Shown here one piece after another: positions 7,517 through 22,175 of a stretch of 64,000 nt of DNA (position 1 is its first letter; the number at the start of each line of letters is the position of its first letter). This DNA comes from Planococcus chinensis. GTDB taxonomy: Bacteria > Bacillota > Bacilli > Bacillales_A > Planococcaceae. The stretch is from contig NZ_JABWTK010000014.1 of NCBI RefSeq assembly GCF_020071995.1, positions 1 to 64,000 of the forward strand. Direction: 5' to 3'. Position numbers and translations under genes: made by a program. The notes under the pieces were generated by a model. It did not search any database, was not told where the DNA came from, and saw only the letters and a program-made list of their open reading frames with translations.

Positions 7517-7613
7517 AAAAAAAGCGCGCACCTCATTCAGAGAAATGCGCTTATCTGTCTATGGCTCTCCGGGTGCTTAAGCCGGAGTTGAATGAGGTGC
7601 GTAGAGCTAGACA
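7517..7613 (-). repeat. Divergent hairpin repeat element, terminator-like
   Basis: Arms GCACCTCATTCA and TGAATGAGGTGC pair perfectly over 12 bases, with an inner hairpin CTCCGG / CCGGAG (7567-7572, 7582-7587). The right flank GTAGAGCTAGACA resembles the end of the 2644-3042 repeats (GCAGCTAGACA), and the left starts AAAAAAGCG. On the minus strand the closing arm is followed by TTTTTTTATTTATTT, so it could act as a second terminator between rplQ and ecfA1. Confidence 0.65.
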
Positions 7614-7686
7614 AGTCGCCGCCTTTCGGCTCGCTCATCGTAACGCTCAGCTTTTCATATTTGTCGTATAAATCATGATGCTAAAA

Positions 7687-7708
7687 GAAGAGGGCGCGAA
7701 CCCTCTTC
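7687..7708 (-). terminator. Rho-independent terminator after rplQ
   Basis: Stem GAAGAGGG / CCCTCTTC with a six-base loop is followed on the minus strand by TTTTAG. It ends the S10-spc-alpha supercluster. The interval 7710-7773 shows nothing further. Confidence 0.8.
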
Positions 7709-7773
7709 AAATAATTCAATAGTGCTTCGGCCTATTTCATCCGAAGGCTTAAATCCGAATCAGATGATTTAAA

Positions 7774-8148
7774 TTAAACTAATTCGATGATAACGATTGG
7801 TGCACCGTCTCCGCGACGAGGACCCATTTTCATGATACGCGTGTAGCCGCCTTGGCGTTCTGCGTAGCGTGGAGCAACGTCATCAAACAATTTTTGCAAA
7901 GCAAAGATTGTGTTTTCGTTACCTTCTGCGTCAGTAGATGTTACTAGCTCACGGCGGATATATGCTGCAGCTTTACGGCGTGCGTGAAGATCCCCACGTT
8001 TGCCAAGCGTAATCATTTTTTCTACAGTCGAACGCACTTCTTTCGCACGAGCTTCAGTCGTTTGAATGCGCTCATGTACGATTAAGTCTGTTGTAAGGTC
8101 ACGTAATAGTGCTTTACGTTGAGAACTTGTACGTTGAAGCTTTCTCAT
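7774..8148 (-). CDS. rplQ: 50S ribosomal protein bL17
   Basis: 124 residues, a few more than many bacterial L17 proteins, with the conserved [17 protein letters not shown] start and the C-terminal [17 protein letters not shown] motif. L17 lies near the polypeptide exit tunnel. It is the last gene of the alpha operon, 47 bases after rpoA; GGAGGG precedes the ATG. Confidence 0.97.
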   Translation of the reverse strand: MRKLQRTSSQRKALLRDLTTDLIVHERIQTTEARAKEVRSTVEKMITLGKRGDLHARRKAAAYIRRELVTSTDAEGNENTIFALQKLFDDVAPRYAERQGGYTRIMKMGPRRGDGAPIVIIELV

Positions 8149-8195
8149 TGAAGTTTCCCTCCTTTGTTAAATAGTTCGGATCAGATTCCTGGTAT

Positions 8196-9140
8196 TCAGT
8201 CTTCTTTACGAAGCCCTAGACCCAAATCTTCCAACTTCACTTTAACTTCTTCTAGTGATTTGCGTCCAAGGTTGCGGACTTTCATCATGTCGTCTTCCGA
8301 CTTGCTTGCCAGTTCGTGTACCGTGTTGATACCCGCACGTTTTAAGCAGTTGTAAGAGCGAACCGAAAGATCAAGTTCTTCGATAGTCATCTCAAGCACT
8401 TTTTCTTTTTGGTCTTCTTCTTTTTCAACCATGATTTCAGCCGTTTGTGCCTCGTCAGTCAATCCAACGAAGATATTTAAATGCTCAGTAAAGATTTTAG
8501 CCCCAAGTGCGATTGCCTCTTTTGGACCAATGCTGCCATCTGTCCAAACATCAAGAGATAATTTATCGAAATTAGCGAGTTGACCCACTCGTGTATTTTC
8601 TACTTGGAAGTTAACACGTGAAACAGGAGTATAGATTGAATCAACCGGGATAACGCCAATCGGCAAATCGTCACGTTTGTTCTGATCTGCACGTGCATAT
8701 CCACGGCCTCGGTTCGCATACATGCGCATACGTAGGTGGCCGCCTTTAGCGATCGTTGCAATATATAAATCCGGATTCAAAATTTCCACGTCACTGTCGT
8801 GCGTGATATCTGCAGCCGTAACCGTTCCATCACCTTTGACGTCAATTTCAATGACTTTTTCTTCGTCAGAGTAAATTTTCAAAGCCAGCTTCTTAATGTT
8901 CAAAATGATAGAGGCTACATCTTCTTCTACACCTTCAACAGTGGAGAATTCGTGTAATACACCGTCAATTTGAATCGAAGTAACAGCAGCGCCTGGTAAA
9001 GATGAAAGTAAGATTCGACGTAAGGAGTTACCTAAAGTTGTACCATATCCACGCTCAAGCGGTTCAACAACAAATTTTCCATATTTGGAACTGCTGTCGA
9101 TCTCGACCGTTTCAATTTTTGGTTTTTCTATTTCGAGCAT
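8196..9140 (-). CDS. rpoA: DNA-directed RNA polymerase subunit alpha
   Basis: 314 residues, full length. The N-terminal dimerization domain contains [20 protein letters not shown] (about 27-46), which nucleates polymerase assembly. A flexible linker near 230-245 leads to the C-terminal domain (about 246-314) with [14 protein letters not shown] and [11 protein letters not shown], which contacts UP elements and activators. GGAGGG precedes the ATG. Position between rpsK and rplQ is standard. Confidence 0.98.
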   Translation of the reverse strand: MLEIEKPKIETVEIDSSSKYGKFVVEPLERGYGTTLGNSLRRILLSSLPGAAVTSIQIDGVLHEFSTVEGVEEDVASIILNIKKLALKIYSDEEKVIEIDVKGDGTVTAADITHDSDVEILNPDLYIATIAKGGHLRMRMYANRGRGYARADQNKRDDLPIGVIPVDSIYTPVSRVNFQVENTRVGQLANFDKLSLDVWTDGSIGPKEAIALGAKIFTEHLNIFVGLTDEAQTAEIMVEKEEDQKEKVLEMTIEELDLSVRSYNCLKRAGINTVHELASKSEDDMMKVRNLGRKSLEEVKVKLEDLGLGLRKED

Positions 9141-9271
9141 TCATTTTACCCTCCTTCAAAACGTCGGTGTTTTTTTCGTTTAATCAAGAATTCGATAGTC
9201 ACAGACTTTCGCTACAAGTTGGTACACATTCAGTAAGTCGTGATGTTCAAAAATCCTATTCAGATTAACGA

Positions 9272-9679
<408 letters not shown>

Positions 9680-9686
9680 TTACTGA

Positions 9687-10052
9687 TTATTTTTTCTTGT
9701 TCGCTACAGTTTTACGAGGACCTTTACGCGTACGCGCATTGTTCTTCGTATTTTGACCGCGTACAGGTAGTCCACGGCGGTGGCGGATGCCACGGAAGCT
9801 TGCAATTTCCATCAAGCGTTTGATGTTCATTGATACTTCACGGCGAAGGTCACCTTCAATTTTGTATTGATCCAATTGTTCACGGATATTGTTCAACTCG
9901 TCTTCAGTAAGATCACGAACGCGTGTATCTTCAGAAATACCAGCAGAAGCAAGTACTTTCTGAGCCGTAGTTTTACCAATACCGAAAATGTATGTTAATG
10001 AAATAACAACGCGTTTGTCGCGCGGAATGTCAACACCAGCAATACGTGCCAT
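9687..10052 (-). CDS. rpsM: 30S ribosomal protein uS13
   Basis: 121 residues beginning [20 protein letters not shown] with the helix-two-turns-helix fold typical of S13, and ending in the basic [19 protein letters not shown] tail that touches P-site tRNA. GGAGG precedes the ATG. It follows rpmJ by 23 bases. Confidence 0.98.
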   Translation of the reverse strand: MARIAGVDIPRDKRVVISLTYIFGIGKTTAQKVLASAGISEDTRVRDLTEDELNNIREQLDQYKIEGDLRREVSMNIKRLMEIASFRGIRHRRGLPVRGQNTKNNARTRKGPRKTVANKKK

Positions 10053-10075
10053 GTGTATGATGCACCTCCTTCATA

Positions 10076-10189
<114 letters not shown>

Positions 10190-10226
10190 CTAACCCAACC
10201 TCCTTAGTAGTCCGGAGTGCAAAAGA

Positions 10227-10445
10227 TTATTTAAAACGGTATGTGATACGACCGCGTGTTAAATCGTAAGGAGATAATTCTACTGTAACTTTATCCCCTG
10301 GCAGAATGCGGATGAAGTGCATGCGGATCTTGCCAGATACATGCGCAAGAATCGTATGGCCGTTCTCCAGTTCCACTTTAAACATCGCGTTAGGCAAAGT
10401 CTCAACGACTGTTCCTTCAATTTCGATTACATCGTCTTTCGCCAT
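10227..10445 (-). CDS. infA: Translation initiation factor IF-1
   Basis: 72 residues, the standard length, forming a single OB-fold (S1-like) domain with [20 protein letters not shown] and [21 protein letters not shown]-1 binds the 30S A site during initiation. AGGGAG precedes the ATG. It begins the infA-rpmJ-rpsM-rpsK-rpoA-rplQ run. An unusual structured region of about 400 bases separates it from adk. Confidence 0.98.
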   Translation of the reverse strand: MAKDDVIEIEGTVVETLPNAMFKVELENGHTILAHVSGKIRMHFIRILPGDKVTVELSPYDLTRGRITYRFK

Positions 10446-10685
10446 CGACCCAGTCTCCCTTCTGTATACAAATCAGGTTCTCATCTTCAAACAGTATTTG
10501 CTGATTGAATTGTTTTATTCATTCACCAGGAATGCATGAGTGACATTCGAAAGACAGTCTCCGAGTTCCACTGCCCGCAGATGCGGAGAGGGGGTAATCC
10601 GGTTTAGCCAGTCTGACTCATGTTTCCTCGACCGTCCGGACTGCCTTGGATGAGTTCCAAACCCGTTACACAGATGCTTCCACGA
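10446..10685 (-). other. Structured infA upstream region, candidate leader RNA
   Basis: About 240 non-coding bases precede infA. On the minus strand ACTCAT (10650-10655), ATGAGT (10616-10621) and ACTCAT (10536-10541) occur in turn, so the central copy can pair with either side but not both. Further stems are visible: TTGGA / TCCAA around the first ACTCA, CTGG / CCGG, CCGCA / TGCGG, and TCTCCG / CGGAGA. I do not recognise a known RNA family; a regulatory leader is an inference. Confidence 0.4.
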
Positions 10686-10690
10686 AACCC

Positions 10691-10719
10691 ATTATACTAT
10701 TTCCAGTGCACAATTGCAC
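10691..10719 (-). promoter_or_regulatory. Candidate infA promoter
   Basis: Minus strand: perfect -10 TATAAT (10691-10696); the -35 at 17 bp is only GTGCAA (10714-10719). The -35 region lies inside an inverted repeat GTGCA / TGCAC. If used, it would start a roughly 240-base leader for infA. The poor -35 keeps confidence low. Confidence 0.4.
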
Positions 10720-10787
10720 ATCGTGAACCCTGCACCGGACTTCATATAATTAGGCATTGTTTGCTTTTGCAGCTCTCGAAAATTCAT
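10692..10787 (-). CDS. Possible small ORF of 31 codons between adk and infA
   Basis: ATG at 10787 with AAGGAG ten bases upstream opens a 31-codon frame starting MNFRELQKQTMPNYM and ending CALEIV before TAA at 10692. A stem GCACCGGA / TCCGGTGC (10731-10738 with 10791-10798) closes over its first half and overlaps the edge of its ribosome site. The same frame stays open for a further 58 codons after the stop. I recognise no homologue; it may be a small protein, a leader peptide or chance. Confidence 0.25.
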   Translation of the reverse strand: MNFRELQKQTMPNYMKSGAGFTMCNCALEIV

Positions 10788-10844
10788 ATCTCCGGTGCTC
10801 CTTAAAGCCACATGGAGGCAACTAACTGCGCCCGGCGCCGGGAC

Positions 10845-12852
<2,008 letters not shown>

Positions 12853-12853
<1 letters not shown>

Positions 12854-13293
12854 TAAAGCACCTCGGTTTGTCCACCGGCAGCTTCAATAGCTTCTTTAGC
12901 TGATCCAGAGAATTTGTGAGCTTTGACAGTCAGTTTCTTCTCCAAGCTACCGTTGCCCAGAATCTTGATTCCAGAACGTTCGTTGCTCACAACACCTGAT
13001 TCGATAAGCAATGCAGGTGTAATTTCTGTGCCTTCGTCGAAACGGTTCAATACGTCAAGGTTTACGACAGCATAGTCTTTGCGGTTGATGTTCGTAAATC
13101 CGCGTTTAGGCAAACGACGGAACAATGGGTTTTGTCCACCCTCGAATCCAGGACGAACTCCGCCGCCTGAACGTGCGTTTTGACCTTTATGACCTTTACC
13201 TGCTGTTTTACCAGTACCTGAACCGATACCGCGTCCGATACGCTTTCTAGAACTGCGTGAACCTTCTGCTGGTTTTAATTCATGAAGTTTCAT
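12853..13293 (-). CDS. rplO: 50S ribosomal protein uL15
   Basis: 146 residues with the glycine/arginine-rich N-terminal extension [20 protein letters not shown] (about 20-39) that penetrates 23S rRNA, and a globular C-terminal domain. GGAGG precedes the ATG. It overlaps secY by one base. Confidence 0.98.
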
Positions 13294-13326
13294 TTGGTTG
13301 GCACCTCCTTCTATAGAAATCAGGGA

Positions 13327-13509
13327 TTAAACTTCTTTGATAGTTACTAAGTGAGCGACTTTATCAAGCATTCCGCGAACGGCTGCATTGTCTTGCTGCT
13401 CAACTGTTTGATGCATTTTGCGAAGTCCAAGTGATTGAACGACTTTGCGTTGGTTCGGTTTAGCACCGATTACGCTTTTTGTGAGGGTAATTTCTAGTTT
13501 AGTAGCCAT
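13327..13509 (-). CDS. rpmD: 50S ribosomal protein uL30
   Basis: 60 residues, the usual short bacterial L30, beginning [20 protein letters not shown] with the conserved [16 protein letters not shown] segment. AGGGAGG precedes the ATG. It lies between rpsE and rplO in the spc operon. Confidence 0.97.
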   Translation of the reverse strand: MATKLEITLTKSVIGAKPNQRKVVQSLGLRKMHQTVEQQDNAAVRGMLDKVAHLVTIKEV

Positions 13510-13523
13510 GTAATTTTCCCTCC

Positions 13524-14024
13524 TTATCCTAATAGCTCTTCTGTAGTTTTGCCGCGAAGTTTTGCAACTTCATCAGCACTTTTCAGTTGAGTTAAACCGT
13601 TGATAGTTGCACGTACCATGTTGATTGGTGTGTTTGAACCAAGAGATTTAGACAAGATGTCTTGTACTCCAGCAAGTTCAAGTACCGCACGGACAGGTCC
13701 GCCTGCAATTACTCCAGTACCCGGTGAAGCAGGTTTGATAAGAATTTGGCCTGCACCAAAGCGGCCGATTACTAGATGTGGAGTTGTACCTTTAACCATA
13801 GGTACTTCGATTAGGTTTTTCTTCGCATCTTCAATAGCTTTACGGATCGCATCTGGAACTTCTTGTGCTTTACCAGTACCGAAACCGACATTACCATTTT
13901 TGTCGCCTACAACAACTAATGCGGAGAAACGGAAACGACGTCCACCTTTTACAACTTTCGCTACGCGGTTAATCGTAACTACGCGTTCTTCAAGTTCAAG
14001 TTTGTTTGGATCAATACGACGCAT
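13524..14024 (-). CDS. rpsE: 30S ribosomal protein uS5
   Basis: 166 residues with a double-stranded RNA-binding-like N-terminal domain ([20 protein letters not shown]) and the S5 C-terminal domain. S5 acts in translational fidelity and mRNA unwinding at the entry channel; the VKGGRRF loop, where spectinomycin-resistance changes cluster in other species, looks wild type. AAGGAGGG precedes the ATG. Confidence 0.98.
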   Translation of the reverse strand: MRRIDPNKLELEERVVTINRVAKVVKGGRRFRFSALVVVGDKNGNVGFGTGKAQEVPDAIRKAIEDAKKNLIEVPMVKGTTPHLVIGRFGAGQILIKPASPGTGVIAGGPVRAVLELAGVQDILSKSLGSNTPINMVRATINGLTQLKSADEVAKLRGKTTEELLG

Positions 14025-14044
14025 GAAATGTGTCCCTCCTTCTT

Positions 14045-14404
14045 TTAAAATTGTAAACCATTTTCACGTGCAGCTTCTGCAAGTGCTTTAATACGCCCGT
14101 GATACAAATAACCACCGCGGTCAAAAACAATCGATGACAAGCCTTGTTCTACAGCACGTTTTGCGATAGTTTCGCCAACTTTAGCTGCAGCTTCGATATT
14201 GCCTTTTGAACCTTCGAAGTCTTTTTCCATTGATGATGCGCTAACTAGTGTTACACCGTTTACGTCATCGATCAATTGAGCGTAGATATATTTATTTGAA
14301 CGGAATACGTTTAAACGCGGGCGTGATGCTGTACCCGTGATTTTTGAACGTACGCGAGCATGACGCTTTTTACGAGATGCGTTTTTATCGAGTTTCGTAA
14401 TCAC
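14045..14404 (-). CDS. rplR: 50S ribosomal protein uL18
   Basis: 119 residues from a GTG start at 14404, giving [19 protein letters not shown]. This start is chosen because AAGGAG lies eight bases upstream; an in-frame GTG three codons earlier overlaps that ribosome site. L18 binds 5S rRNA. The C-terminal [20 protein letters not shown] is conserved. Confidence 0.96.
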   Translation of the reverse strand: MITKLDKNASRKKRHARVRSKITGTASRPRLNVFRSNKYIYAQLIDDVNGVTLVSASSMEKDFEGSKGNIEAAAKVGETIAKRAVEQGLSSIVFDRGGYLYHGRIKALAEAARENGLQF

Positions 14405-14437
14405 TGAGGTCACTCCTTTCAGCCTGCCTAAGCAGCA

Positions 14438-14977
14438 TTATTTACCTGTTTTACCTTCTTTGCGGCGAACTTTTTCCCCTTCGTAACGAATCCCTTTGCC
14501 TTTATATGGCTCTGGAGGACGTACTTGGCGAATGTTAGAAGCTAGAGCTCCAACGCGTTCTTTGTCGATCCCTTTAACGACTACTCGTGTGTTCGATGGA
14601 ACTTCAACAGAGATTCCTTCTTCCGGAGTGAATTCTACCGGGTGAGAGTAACCTACGTTAAGAACCAATTTCTGGCCTTGCAGCTGAGCACGGTATCCAA
14701 CCCCAACCAATTCAAGCACACGCTCGAATCCTTGTGAAGTTCCTTGGATCATGTTAGCAAGCAAAGCACGAGTAGTTCCGTGAATTGTGCGGTGTTGTTT
14801 CGAGTCAGAAGGACGTGTTAGTGTTAGCACGTTTTCTTCTTGAGAAATTGTAATATCTTGGTTAAATGCGCGAGTCATCTCGCCTTTAGGTCCTTTAACA
14901 GTTACTACGTTGCCGTCAGCGACAGTTACAGTAACGTCAGCAGGTACCTCGATTGGTTTTTTACCTACACGTGACAT
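14438..14977 (-). CDS. rplF: 50S ribosomal protein uL6
   Basis: 179 residues with two repeated alpha-beta domains, beginning [19 protein letters not shown] and ending with [20 protein letters not shown], the L6 signature. L6 lies near the sarcin-ricin loop. GGAGG precedes the ATG. Confidence 0.98.
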   Translation of the reverse strand: MSRVGKKPIEVPADVTVTVADGNVVTVKGPKGEMTRAFNQDITISQEENVLTLTRPSDSKQHRTIHGTTRALLANMIQGTSQGFERVLELVGVGYRAQLQGQKLVLNVGYSHPVEFTPEEGISVEVPSNTRVVVKGIDKERVGALASNIRQVRPPEPYKGKGIRYEGEKVRRKEGKTGK

Positions 14978-15007
14978 TCTATTGCACCTCCATTCGTTTG
15001 TTTCTGA

Positions 15008-15406
15008 TTACCAAACGTATGCTATAATTTCTCCGCCGATTTGTTTCGCGCGGGCTTCTTTATCAGTTACCAAACCTTGTGATGTCGATACCAAAGCGAT
15101 TCCTAGACCGTTTAGTACACGAGGCACCTCATTAGTTTTTGCATAAACACGTAGTCCTGGTTTTGAAATACGTTTCAATCCAGTAATAACGCGTTCGTTG
15201 TTAGCTCCGTATTTCAAGAAGATACGGATCATGCCTTGTTTGTCATCTTCAACGTATTCAACGTCACGGACGAAACCTTCACGCTTCAAAATTTCAGCGA
15301 TGTCTTTTTTCACATTAGAAGCTGGAAGCTCTAATTTCTCGTGACGAACCATGTTCGCATTACGAATGCGTGTCAGCATATCTGCAATCGGATCTGTCAT
15401 TGTCAT
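15008..15406 (-). CDS. rpsH: 30S ribosomal protein uS8
   Basis: 132 residues beginning [20 protein letters not shown] with the C-terminal signature [15 protein letters not shown] and GEIIAYVW. S8 is a primary binder of the 16S central domain. AGGAGG precedes the ATG. Confidence 0.98.
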   Translation of the reverse strand: MTMTDPIADMLTRIRNANMVRHEKLELPASNVKKDIAEILKREGFVRDVEYVEDDKQGMIRIFLKYGANNERVITGLKRISKPGLRVYAKTNEVPRVLNGLGIALVSTSQGLVTDKEARAKQIGGEIIAYVW

Positions 15407-15435
15407 TACTTTTACCTCCTTCCCAAATTAGGGGA

Positions 15436-16180
<745 letters not shown>

Positions 16181-16207
16181 GTGTGTACCTCCCTTCATTC
16201 AGGAATT

Positions 16208-16519
16208 TTATTTATCTAATTTTTCACCGGATTTTTTTGCAACACGAACTTTTTTACCATCTTCAACCTTGTATCCTACACGAGTCGGCTCGCCGGATTT
16301 AGGGTCAAGTAACATAACGTTAGAAACGTGAATTGCTGCTTCTTGGCTGACAATTCCACCTTGTGGGTTTGCCTGGTTCGGTTTTGTATGCTTTTTGATG
16401 ATGTTGATACCTTCAACAAGCACACGGTCTTTCTTAGGTAGAGCAGCCAAAACAACACCTGTTTTGCCTTTATCTTTACCGGAGATTACCTTAACTGTAT
16501 CGCCTTTTTTAACATGCAT
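16208..16519 (-). CDS. rplX: 50S ribosomal protein uL24
   Basis: 103 residues with an N-terminal KOW motif ([19 protein letters not shown]) and the conserved [19 protein letters not shown]24 is an assembly-initiator protein. AGGAGG precedes the ATG. It sits between rplN and rplE. Confidence 0.98.
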   Translation of the reverse strand: MHVKKGDTVKVISGKDKGKTGVVLAALPKKDRVLVEGINIIKKHTKPNQANPQGGIVSQEAAIHVSNVMLLDPKSGEPTRVGYKVEDGKKVRVAKKSGEKLDK

Positions 16520-16554
16520 TCTGTCGCACCTCCTTGGTATGGCACATTGATTTA

Positions 16555-16923
<369 letters not shown>

Positions 16924-16970
16924 TTAGGTTACCTCCCTTCGGAATTTCTTAGGTTCCGAAATTATTTAAA

Positions 16971-17234
16971 TTAGATAATAACCGCTTTTTCTACAATTTC
17001 CAATACGCGGAAACGTTTAGTAGCTGATAGCGGACGAGTTTCCATGATGCGAACGATGTCGCCCATTTTTGCTTCGTTTAGCTCGTCATGAGCCTTGAAT
17101 TTCTTAGAGTATTTTACACGTTTGCCATAAAGTGCGTGCTTCTTTTGAGTTTCAACCATTACTGTAACGGTTTTGTCCATTTTGTCAGACACAACACGGC
17201 CTGTGTATACTTTGCGTTGGTTACGCTCAGTCAT
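16971..17234 (-). CDS. rpsQ: 30S ribosomal protein uS17
   Basis: 87 residues with an OB-fold, beginning [20 protein letters not shown] and including [16 protein letters not shown]. It is a primary 16S rRNA binder. GAGAGGAGG precedes the ATG, 24 bases after rpmC. Confidence 0.98.
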   Translation of the reverse strand: MTERNQRKVYTGRVVSDKMDKTVTVMVETQKKHALYGKRVKYSKKFKAHDELNEAKMGDIVRIMETRPLSATKRFRVLEIVEKAVII

Positions 17235-17258
17235 ACTTGCAAACCTCCTCTCGAATTA

Positions 17259-17883
<625 letters not shown>

Positions 17884-17884
17884 A

Positions 17885-18541
17885 TTATTTGCCTCCTTCC
17901 TCAGATTTCTTCTTAGTTGGAAGGACTTCACCGCGGTAGATCCATACTTTTACGCCAAGTTTGCCGTAAGTAGTGTCTGCTTCAGCGTGTGCATAGTCGA
18001 TATCAGCACGAAGCGTATGGAGCGGAACAGTACCTTCACTGTAGTGTTCAGCACGCGCAATGTCAGCGCCGCCTAGACGTCCAGATACTTGAGTTTTGAT
18101 TCCTTTAGCGCCAGAACGCATAGTGCGCTGGATTGCTTGTTTTTGTGCACGGCGGAAAGACACGCGGTTTTCCAATTGACGTGCAACACTTTCAGCAACT
18201 AGTCTCGCATCAAGGTCAGCTCTTTTGATTTCAATAATGTTGATGTGTACACGCTTGCCAGTCATAGAGTTAAGCTGTTTGCGAAGTACTTCTACTTCAG
18301 AACCACCTTTACCAATTACCATACCTGGTTTCGCAGTGTGAATTGTTACGTTTACACGGTTTGCAGCGCGCTCAATTTCGATTTTAGAAACTGAAGCTTC
18401 TTTCAAACGTGCTTCGATGTATTCACGGATTTTAATATCTTCGTGAAGAAGTGTCGCATAGTCTTTTTCAGCGTACCATTTTGACTCCCAGTCACGAATG
18501 ATTCCGATACGCATCCCGATTGGATGTATTTTTTGTCCCAC
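17885..18541 (-). CDS. rpsC: 30S ribosomal protein uS3
   Basis: 218 residues with an N-terminal KH domain containing the GxxG loop VIGKGGSEV (about 75-83) and a C-terminal S3 domain ending in [21 protein letters not shown]3 lines the mRNA entry tunnel. GGAGGG precedes the ATG; one base separates it from rplP. Confidence 0.98.
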   Translation of the reverse strand: MGQKIHPIGMRIGIIRDWESKWYAEKDYATLLHEDIKIREYIEARLKEASVSKIEIERAANRVNVTIHTAKPGMVIGKGGSEVEVLRKQLNSMTGKRVHINIIEIKRADLDARLVAESVARQLENRVSFRRAQKQAIQRTMRSGAKGIKTQVSGRLGGADIARAEHYSEGTVPLHTLRADIDYAHAEADTTYGKLGVKVWIYRGEVLPTKKKSEEGGK

Positions 18542-18544
18542 GAA

Positions 18545-18886
18545 TTATCCCTCCTTCTTCTCAGATACCACTAGTGTGATGTGGCTTGTACGTTTGTTGA
18601 TTGCGCTCGCGCGTCCCATTGCACGTGGACGGAAACGTTTCAATGTTGGGCCTTCGTCAACGAATACTTCGCTAACAATCAGGTTGTCCAAGTTCATTTC
18701 GTAGTTGTGTTCAGCATTAGCAGCTGCAGATTTTAATAACTTCTCAATTACAATCGATGACGATTTTGGAGTGTGTTTTAAAATTGCAACGGCTTCGCCG
18801 ATTTGCTTGCCTCGGATCAAATCTACTACTAAACGGACTTTACGAGGAGCAATACGTACTGTTCTAGCAACAGCTTTTGCTTGCAT
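18545..18886 (-). CDS. rplV: 50S ribosomal protein uL22
   Basis: 113 residues with the globular domain ([18 protein letters not shown]) and the long beta-hairpin ending [21 protein letters not shown] that lines the exit tunnel; no macrolide-resistance deletion is visible in that hairpin. GAGGAGG precedes the ATG. Confidence 0.98.
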   Translation of the reverse strand: MQAKAVARTVRIAPRKVRLVVDLIRGKQIGEAVAILKHTPKSSSIVIEKLLKSAAANAEHNYEMNLDNLIVSEVFVDEGPTLKRFRPRAMGRASAINKRTSHITLVVSEKKEG

Positions 18887-18905
18887 GGGGAAATCCTCCT
18901 CTCAA

Positions 18906-19184
18906 TTAACGTCTTGTTTTCTTATCGTCTGCACCATGACTAGCGTATTTGCGTGTTGGAGCAAATTCACCTAGTTTATGGCCTACCATATCTTCAGTTA
19001 CGTATACAGGGATGTGCTTACGGCCATCGTATACTGCAATTGTTTGTCCGATGAATGTCGGGAAAATTGTAGAACGGCGAGACCAAGTTTTAATCACTTG
19101 TTTTTTCTCAGAGTCCTTTTGCGCTTCAACTTTTTTCATAAGATGATCATCAGCAAAAGGTCCTTTTTTCAAGCTGCGGCCCAT
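18906..19184 (-). CDS. rpsS: 30S ribosomal protein uS19
   Basis: 92 residues beginning [20 protein letters not shown] and containing [20 protein letters not shown]19 lies in the head of the 30S subunit with S13. GGGAGG precedes the ATG. Confidence 0.98.
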   Translation of the reverse strand: MGRSLKKGPFADDHLMKKVEAQKDSEKKQVIKTWSRRSTIFPTFIGQTIAVYDGRKHIPVYVTEDMVGHKLGEFAPTRKYASHGADDKKTRR

Positions 19185-19244
19185 TTGGGATCCTCCCTTC
19201 GTGATTGCACCACGGTTCTTATGCTGAACCGTAGCGGAATCAAA

Positions 19245-20075
19245 TTATTTTTTACGACGACGCACGATGAACTTGTCTGACTTGTTCGTTTTCTTGCGTG
19301 TTTTGTATCCAAGAGTCGGTTTGCCCCATGGAGACATTGGTGATTTACGTCCGATTGGCGAACGTCCTTCACCACCACCGTGTGGGTGATCGTTCGGGTT
19401 CATTACAGATCCGCGGACTGTTGGGCGTTTGCCTAACCAGCGGCTACGGCCTGCTTTACCAATGTTAATCAATTCGTGTTGTTCGTTGCCTACAGCACCG
19501 ATTGTAGCGCGGCAAGTAGCAAGGATCATGCGAACTTCGCCTGATTGCAAACGAACAGTTACGTATTTGCCTTCTTTACCAAGAACCTGAGCTGAAGTTC
19601 CTGCAGAACGAACTAGCTGTCCGCCGCCGCCTGGCTTCAATTCAATGTTATGGATTGTAGAACCCATTGGGATGTTAGACAACGGAAGTGCGTTACCTGG
19701 TTTGATATCAGCTTCAACGCCTGACATGATTTGCGTTCCAACTTCGATTCCTTTAGGAGCCAAGATGTAACGTTTTTCTCCGTCAGCGTAGTGAATTAAT
19801 GCGATGTTTGCAGAACGGTTAGGATCGTACTCGATTGTAGCAACGCGTCCTGGAATGCCATCTTTGTTACGTTTGAAATCGATGACGCGGTATTGGCGTT
19901 TATGTCCACCACCGTGATGGCGTACAGTTATTTTACCTTGGTTATTACGGCCGCCTTTGCGTCTAGTTGGTTGTAGAAGCGATTTTTCCGGCTTGTTCGT
20001 TGTGATTTCAGCGAAATCCGAAGTAGTCATGTTACGACGACCGTTAGTGGTAGGTTTGTATTTTCTAATCCCCAC
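19245..20075 (-). CDS. rplB: 50S ribosomal protein uL2
   Basis: 276 residues, full length, with the RNA-binding OB and SH3-like domains and the C-terminal [19 protein letters not shown], whose histidine lies close to the peptidyl-transferase centre. GGAGGG precedes the ATG. Confidence 0.98.
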   Translation of the reverse strand: MGIRKYKPTTNGRRNMTTSDFAEITTNKPEKSLLQPTRRKGGRNNQGKITVRHHGGGHKRQYRVIDFKRNKDGIPGRVATIEYDPNRSANIALIHYADGEKRYILAPKGIEVGTQIMSGVEADIKPGNALPLSNIPMGSTIHNIELKPGGGGQLVRSAGTSAQVLGKEGKYVTVRLQSGEVRMILATCRATIGAVGNEQHELINIGKAGRSRWLGKRPTVRGSVMNPNDHPHGGGEGRSPIGRKSPMSPWGKPTLGYKTRKKTNKSDKFIVRRRKK

Positions 20076-20120
20076 GTTGTTTCCCTCCTTCGTTAGTAGT
20101 TCTTTAAGAACTTATAGAAA

Positions 20121-20405
20121 TTAAATTTCGAACAATTCGATGTCTTTAGAGTCAGCAGTCAATTTAACAATTGCTTTGCGGCGTTTGTTCGTATAGCCTG
20201 CGTGTTTGCCCATGCGCTTGAATTTGCCTTTGTAGTTCATGATGTTGACTTTCTCAACTTTCACGCCAAAGATTTCTTGAACCGCATGTTTAACTTGTGT
20301 TTTGTTAGCGCGAGTGTCCACTTCAAAAGTGTACTTCTTATCTGCCATTACTTCAGAAGAACGCTCAGTAATGACCGGACGCTTTAGAATATCACGTGCT
20401 TCCAT
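20121..20405 (-). CDS. rplW: 50S ribosomal protein uL23
   Basis: 94 residues with the [21 protein letters not shown] start and the [19 protein letters not shown] extension; L23 is the docking site for trigger factor and signal recognition particle at the exit tunnel. The ATG overlaps the rplD stop codon by one base. Confidence 0.98.
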   Translation of the reverse strand: MEARDILKRPVITERSSEVMADKKYTFEVDTRANKTQVKHAVQEIFGVKVEKVNIMNYKGKFKRMGKHAGYTNKRRKAIVKLTADSKDIELFEI

Positions 20406-21028
20406 TAACTAAGCACCTCCTCAATTTTCTCAATCGCTGCTTTAGTCATAACAACTTTGTCATGTCCAAGCAAGTCTAAAACGTTGATGCCAGTTGCTGC
20501 TACCACTGTCATACCTTGGATGTTGCGAGCAGACAATGCTACGTTTTCATCCGGGTCAGCAGTTACGAACAAAGCTTTTTTACCAATTGAAAGATCTTGC
20601 ATCAATTTAGTAAATGCTTTTGTTTTTGGCGCATCAAAAGTCAATCCTTCAAGTACCATCAATTTTTCTCCAACTACTGCAGATGAAAGCGCAGAGCGTA
20701 GAGCCAAGCGACGGACTTTCTTAGGCAATTTATAGCTATAGCTACGTGGTGTCGGACCGAATACGATACCGCCTCCACGCCATTGTGGTGAACGGATCGA
20801 ACCTTGACGGGCACGTCCAGTTCCTTTTTGGCGCCATGGCTTTTTACCACCACCAGCTACTTCAGAACGGTTTTTTACTTTATGGTTACCTTGGCGAAGT
20901 GAAGCGCGTTGCATCACTACTGCGTCGAATAACACGGCTTCATTTGGCTCGATACCGAATACATAGTCGTTCAATTCGATGTCGCCAACTTGAGAACCAG
21001 TTTGATTTAATAAAGCTACTTTAGGCAT
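20405..21028 (-). CDS. rplD: 50S ribosomal protein uL4
   Basis: 207 residues; the extended loop [19 protein letters not shown] (about 64-82) lines the exit tunnel at the macrolide site and looks wild type. In enterobacteria L4 represses its own operon; whether this holds here is not visible. GGAGG lies upstream of the ATG. Confidence 0.98.
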   Translation of the reverse strand: MPKVALLNQTGSQVGDIELNDYVFGIEPNEAVLFDAVVMQRASLRQGNHKVKNRSEVAGGGKKPWRQKGTGRARQGSIRSPQWRGGGIVFGPTPRSYSYKLPKKVRRLALRSALSSAVVGEKLMVLEGLTFDAPKTKAFTKLMQDLSIGKKALFVTADPDENVALSARNIQGMTVVAATGINVLDLLGHDKVVMTKAAIEKIEEVLS

Positions 21029-21057
21029 TCGTGTTTCCTCCTTCCTCTAAAAAAATA

Positions 21058-21687
21058 TTATTTCGATTTGATAGCTGATTTAACGCGTAGCAATGCTTTG
21101 CGTGAACCAGGAACATTACCTTTGATTAGAAGCAAGTTACGTTCAGTATCAACCTTAACGATTTGAAGGTTTTGAATCGTAATTGTCGTTCCACCCATTT
21201 GACCAGGCAATTTCTTCTGTTTGAATACGCGGTTAGGAGCAACCGGACCCATTGAACCAGGACGACGGTGGTAACGTGAACCGTGAGCCATTGGCCCGCG
21301 TGATTGTCCGTGGCGTTTAATAACACCTTGGAAACCTTTACCTTTTGTTGTTCCTGTAACATCTACTACATCGCCTTCTGCGAATACATCTACTTTGACT
21401 TCCTGACCAATCTCGTAATCAGCTAAGTTTACATTGCGAAGTTCGCGAATGAAGCGCTTAGGAGCAGTGTTCGCTTTTGCTACGTGTCCTTTAGCAGGTT
21501 TGTTAGAAAGCTTTTCGCGCTTGTCTTCAAAACCTAACTGGATTGCTTCGTAGCCGTCAACCTCAACTGTTTTCTTTTGAAGCACTACGTTTGGAGCAGC
21601 TTCAACTACAGTTACAGGGATTAAATCACCGTTCTCAGCAAAAACTTGCGTCATACCGATTTTTCTACCTAAGATTCCTTTGGTCAT
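21058..21687 (-). CDS. rplC: 50S ribosomal protein uL3
   Basis: 209 residues beginning [20 protein letters not shown] with the long tip loop around [20 protein letters not shown] that approaches the peptidyl-transferase centre. GGAGG precedes the ATG. It is the second gene of the S10 operon. Confidence 0.98.
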   Translation of the reverse strand: MTKGILGRKIGMTQVFAENGDLIPVTVVEAAPNVVLQKKTVEVDGYEAIQLGFEDKREKLSNKPAKGHVAKANTAPKRFIRELRNVNLADYEIGQEVKVDVFAEGDVVDVTGTTKGKGFQGVIKRHGQSRGPMAHGSRYHRRPGSMGPVAPNRVFKQKKLPGQMGGTTITIQNLQIVKVDTERNLLLIKGNVPGSRKALLRVKSAIKSK

Positions 21688-21736
21688 GTTGTCACACCTC
21701 CTGTGATTATTTGTGTTTTTCTATTTCGTTTGCCGA

Positions 21737-22170
<434 letters not shown>

Positions 22171-22175
22171 TCACC

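Noticed and set aside
10520..10691. Continuation of the adk-infA small ORF frame for 58 codons after its stop, suggesting a 90-codon pseudogene
   Set aside because: The translated sequence resembles no family I know, and an open frame of this length is not rare by chance. It also coincides with strong RNA-like stems.
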